DNA of 8,384 bases, from positions 1 to 8,384 of the forward strand of contig CABUXM010000081.1 of NCBI GenBank assembly GCA_902495545.1, written 5' to 3'. The notes under the pieces were generated by a model, which worked only from the letters and a program-made list of their open reading frames with translations, made no database searches and was not told where the DNA came from. Position 1 is the first letter of the stretch. The number at the start of each line of letters is the position of its first letter. The position numbers and the translations under genes were made by a program. This document shows, piece after piece, positions 5,834 to 8,384 of this stretch. Source of the stretch: an uncultured Collinsella sp. (GTDB lineage: Bacteria; Actinomycetota; Coriobacteriia; Coriobacteriales; Coriobacteriaceae).

Positions 5834-8023
5834 ATGAAGAACATCCTGCATCTGTTTAAGCGCGATGTCCAAAATGTGTCTCGCTCCGTAATCGGCTTGG
5901 TTGTCGTGATGGGCCTCGTTATCGTACCGTGCCTGTACGCGTGGTTTAACATCGCCGGCAGCTGGGACCCGTACGGCAACACCGGCAATCTTAAGATCGC
6001 CGTGGTCAACACCGATGAGGGTTACGAGAGCGATCTGATCCCCGTTGAGGTCAACGTGGGTGAAAACGTGACCGCCACCCTGCGCGGCAACGAGAGCTTC
6101 GATTGGGTCGTGCTCAACGACCGCGATAAGGCCATCGATGGTGTCAAGTCGGGCGCGTATTACGCCGCTGTGGTCATCCCCAAAACGTTTAGCGCCGACA
6201 TGATGACGCTCTTCTCGACGAACGTGAAGCATGCCGATATCGAGTTCTACGAGAATCAGAAGGCCAACGCCATCGCACAGATCGTGACCGAGAAAGGCTC
6301 GAGCGCTGTTCAGAGTCAAGTTAACGAGACCTTTACCGAAACCATTACGACCATCGGGCTCAAGACCGTGTCCAGCCTGCTCGATTACATGAGTACCGAC
6401 CAGGTCAGCAACTTTATCGCCAACCTGTCCTCGACGCTCGGCGATTCGATTGAGGACCTGCGAGACGTTCAGGCAAATGCTTCGTCGCTGGCGGGCATTT
6501 TGAGCTCCACGTCCGATTCACTGACGTCGGCGAGCGGCATGCTCAAGCAGACGGGCACGGTCGATGAGTCAACGAAGCAGCTGATAGAGCATGTCAAGAG
6601 CGGTATTAGCGATTCCAAGGAAGCGCTGAAGGACGCCAACGACGCCATCAATGCCGCGATTGACGGAAGCGCGGGCTCGTTTGACAACGTGTCCGCCGAG
6701 CTTGCGAAGGCATTTGATGCCGCGAATCAACATGTCGACCTTACAGTGTCCCAGCTCAACGATGCCGCGGCGGCGCTCAATACACGTGCCGACGATATCG
6801 ACGCCACGGCCGACCAGCTCCGCAGCTTTGCCGATCAGGTGACTGACGAAAAACTCCAGGACAGCCTCAAGTCTGTGGCAACATCGCTGAGCAGGATTGC
6901 TGTGGAGTATCGCAACAACGCCAAGGATCTGGCGGCCACCGCGAAGTCTCTCTCCGATAGCATGGCCGAGGTCAACAACTCGCGTGCCGAGGTCGATCAG
7001 GCCATCGCCGATGCCAAGGCGGGCATTTCGGGCGCCAAGTCCGACTACGATTCCACGTTCTCGGTTAAGGCCAAGGAGCTCAAGAAGACGGTTTCGGGCA
7101 TTCTGGACTCGCTTGATGGCATCTCGGGCGACCTGGATAGCGCCGTAGGCGGCCTGACCGACGCGTCCGGTTCGCTGGCAAAGGGCCTCTCCAAGGCTGC
7201 AAAGCTGGTCAATAAGGCTTCTGATCAGCTGGGCGAGGCGTCGGACAAGATCAGCGCGTTTAAGGACGAGCTCGACGGCGCCTTGATGTCGGATGACCTC
7301 GCTACGATCAAGACGATGATCGGCAATGATCCCGAGGGTCTGGCCGTGTCGCTTTCCGGCCCCGTCGCGCTCGATCGCAAGCCGGTCTATCCGATTCGCA
7401 ACTACGGTTCGGCCATGGCACCGTTCTACACGATTCTGTCGCTCTGGGTGGGCTCGATTGTGCTGGCGGCCATGATGAAGGTCTCGGTTGACGATGAGCT
7501 TATCAACGAGCTCATCCCCGTGCGCCTGCACGAGATCTACCTGGGCCGCTACCTGTTCTTTGGCGGTCTGGCCTTGCTGCAGGCAACGCTCGTGTGTGCG
7601 GGCGACATCCTGTTCTTTGGCATCCAGTGCGACGACCCGCTGCAGTTTGTGCTGGCGGGCTGGGTCGCGAGTCTCGTGTTCTCCAATATCGTCTACACGC
7701 TTACGGTTTCGTTTGGCGATATCGGCAAGGCGCTCGCCGTCGTGCTGCTGGTCATGCAGGTCGGCGGTTCGGGCGGCACGTTCCCCATCGAGATGACCGG
7801 CCCCGTGTTCCAGGCGATCTATCCGTTCCTGCCGTTCACCCACGGCATCAACGCCATGCATGCCGCCATGGCCGGTGCGTACCACATGGAGTACTGGATT
7901 GAGCTAGGCATTCTGGCGAGCTACCTGATTCCGTCGCTGGCCCTGGGCGTCGTCTTCCGCCGCCCGGTTATCAAAGCCAACGACTGGATTATCGAAAAGC
8001 TGGAGTCGACAAAGCTTATTTAG
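5834..8023 (+). CDS. YhgE/Pip domain membrane protein (second of tandem pair)
   Basis: A 729-aa paralogue of the upstream protein with the standard YhgE/Pip layout. FKRD (8-11) precedes membrane helix 1 (about 18-40, ending LYAWFNI), then WDPYGNT (44-50), IAVVNTDEG and YYAAVVIPKTFS. A long extracellular helical region (about 150-510) is rich in Ala, Ser and Asp with heptad-like spacing. YPIRNYGS (from 519) starts the C-terminal membrane bundle, with predicted helices near 531-549, 573-598, 603-627, 630-650 and 687-709 and the shared motifs GIQCDDPLQFVL, GSGGTFPIEM and LPFTHGIN. It ends about 20 residues after the last helix. The ATG follows the upstream TAA with no gap and has a near-perfect ribosome binding site. 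Co-expression and shared architecture suggest the two act together, perhaps as a heterodimeric exporter; direct function is unproven. Confidence 0.93.
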   Translation: MKNILHLFKRDVQNVSRSVIGLVVVMGLVIVPCLYAWFNIAGSWDPYGNTGNLKIAVVNTDEGYESDLIPVEVNVGENVTATLRGNESFDWVVLNDRDKAIDGVKSGAYYAAVVIPKTFSADMMTLFSTNVKHADIEFYENQKANAIAQIVTEKGSSAVQSQVNETFTETITTIGLKTVSSLLDYMSTDQVSNFIANLSSTLGDSIEDLRDVQANASSLAGILSSTSDSLTSASGMLKQTGTVDESTKQLIEHVKSGISDSKEALKDANDAINAAIDGSAGSFDNVSAELAKAFDAANQHVDLTVSQLNDAAAALNTRADDIDATADQLRSFADQVTDEKLQDSLKSVATSLSRIAVEYRNNAKDLAATAKSLSDSMAEVNNSRAEVDQAIADAKAGISGAKSDYDSTFSVKAKELKKTVSGILDSLDGISGDLDSAVGGLTDASGSLAKGLSKAAKLVNKASDQLGEASDKISAFKDELDGALMSDDLATIKTMIGNDPEGLAVSLSGPVALDRKPVYPIRNYGSAMAPFYTILSLWVGSIVLAAMMKVSVDDELINELIPVRLHEIYLGRYLFFGGLALLQATLVCAGDILFFGIQCDDPLQFVLAGWVASLVFSNIVYTLTVSFGDIGKALAVVLLVMQVGGSGGTFPIEMTGPVFQAIYPFLPFTHGINAMHAAMAGAYHMEYWIELGILASYLIPSLALGVVFRRPVIKANDWIIEKLESTKLI

Positions 8024-8052
8024 TGCGGCAACTTTAACGCTGATGTAGCACT

Positions 8053-8203
8053 AATGCCAGCGAGCGAGCCGCATTTGCGCCAAGGTGACGTGAAATGAGA
8101 GGGCGCTGACCTTCTGGTCGCGCCCTCGAAATTGAACGTCAGATTGGTGTGAATGCGACTCGCGCAGCGTCGACTGGTCCGCCGTTCGGTAGAACGGCGG
8201 AAC
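8053..8203 (-). ncRNA. Structured 151-nt repeat, element B (inverted copy of element A's architecture)
   Basis: Read on the minus strand. H1 (8201-8192 with 8187-8178) matches element A's stem exactly; the shared 43-nt block 8203-8161 differs from A's 2630-2672 at one loop base. P1 and the CGCTGC bulge are identical. P2 is different in sequence but still paired: GCGAGTCGCATT (8163-8152) with AATGCGGCTCGC (8075-8064), one G-U. A TGACGT/ACGTCA pairing follows. P3 is GAGGGCGC/GCGCCCTC (8127-8120 with 8106-8099), capped by the same GACC-AGAA-GGTC plus one bulged base. The right end CGCTCGCTGGCATT (8066-8053) is identical to A's. The G-U pair would be C-A on the + strand, favouring minus as the functional strand. 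It starts 30 bp past the operon's stop. No convincing minus-strand promoter is visible. Confidence 0.55.
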
Positions 8204-8248
8204 AAGACGCTTTAGCGTAGTGAATTGCACGGGCTGCTTGGTTGTTGC

Positions 8249-8254
8249 TACAGT
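8249..8254 (+). promoter_or_regulatory. Weak candidate -10 box upstream of the last gene
   Basis: TACAGT (4 of 6 to consensus) lies 18 bp after TTGCAC (8225-8230) and within the short palindrome GCTACAGTAGC (8247-8257). A start here would fall at the base of the hairpin at 8259-8291. The call is tentative; the palindrome may instead be a binding site. Confidence 0.25.
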
Positions 8255-8258
8255 AGCG

Positions 8259-8291
8259 GGGCGTGCCGGGGGTCCGGTGCGCCCTGTTTTT
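8259..8291 (+). terminator. Intrinsic terminator-like hairpin before the last gene
   Basis: An 11-bp stem (8259-8269 with 8274-8284, two adjacent G-U pairs) has a GGGT loop and is followed by TG and then TTTTT (8287-8291). It is the best candidate for the 3' end of the YhgE/Pip operon transcript, about 265 nt past its last stop, in which case that transcript would run antisense through element B. It may alternatively act in the leader of the gene at 8363. Confidence 0.6.
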
Positions 8292-8362
8292 ATTTGACCA
8301 TGAGGCGGCACGCAGCCATACGCGTGCGGACACCACGCCCAGATTGAGTGCGAGGATGTTCC

Positions 8363-8384
8363 ATGGCCCAATACGCTGCCAACG
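8363..8384 (+). CDS. Start of an unidentified gene, truncated by window edge
   Basis: ATG 8363 is preceded by GAGGA (8352-8356) at a 6-nt spacing and opens the peptide MAQYAAN before the window ends. Seven residues are too few to identify a product. The ribosome binding site and the leader hairpin upstream make a real start likely. Confidence 0.6.

Noticed and set aside
3647..6319. Very long antisense open frame (890 codons, minus strand) across both YhgE/Pip genes
   Set aside because: It spans the gene junction, has an Arg/His/Asp/Val-rich composition with no domain or membrane pattern, and is explained by strong G/C third-position bias on the sense strand.
6569..7885. Antisense open frame of 438 codons inside the second YhgE/Pip gene
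   Set aside because: Same compositional shadow; no start signal or recognisable family.
8051..8371. Minus-strand open frame of 106 codons after the YhgE/Pip operon
   Set aside because: It runs through the hairpins of element B and the terminator; no ribosome binding site or coherent protein character.

Overview
The window looks like chromosomal core sequence of a GC-rich Gram-positive bacterium. The best guess is Collinsella or a close relative (Coriobacteriia, Actinomycetota). The guess rests on codon use strongly biased to G/C at third positions, two tandem YhgE/Pip-type membrane proteins, and several intergenic copies of a GGGGACGTT-type motif that I associate with Collinsella genomes. 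This is recognition, not a computed assignment.

Layout, all genes on the + strand: (1) the 3' end of a GNAT acetyltransferase gene (1-369). (2) A 216-bp gap with two tandem GGGACGTTCC-type motifs, a possible promoter and a strong intrinsic-terminator hairpin just before htpG. (3) htpG, bacterial Hsp90 (586-2610). (4) A gap of about 450 bp holding a 151-nt structured repeat (element A), a GGGGACGTT inverted repeat, a palindromic operator candidate and a promoter candidate. (5) Two tandem paralogous YhgE/Pip genes whose stop and start codons abut (about 3068-5833 and 5834-8023), clearly one operon. (6) A 339-bp gap holding a second copy of the structured repeat in inverted orientation (element B) and a terminator-like hairpin. 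(7) The first codons of another gene (8363 to the window edge).

The two YhgE/Pip proteins share an N-terminal membrane anchor with a WDPYGNT motif, a long extracellular helical region and a C-terminal ABC-2-permease-like membrane bundle. Their coupled translation suggests they work as a pair, probably a heteromeric envelope exporter or scaffold whose substrate is unknown. The first paralogue has about 200 extra C-terminal residues with two more predicted membrane helices.

The most unusual signal is not a gene. Elements A (2630-2780, +) and B (8053-8203, -) are the same length. They share nearly identical ends and an identical apical GACC-AGAA-GGTC hairpin, but their internal stems differ in sequence while remaining base-paired. 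That pattern suggests a conserved folded RNA, or a folded single-stranded DNA repeat, which I cannot match to a named family.
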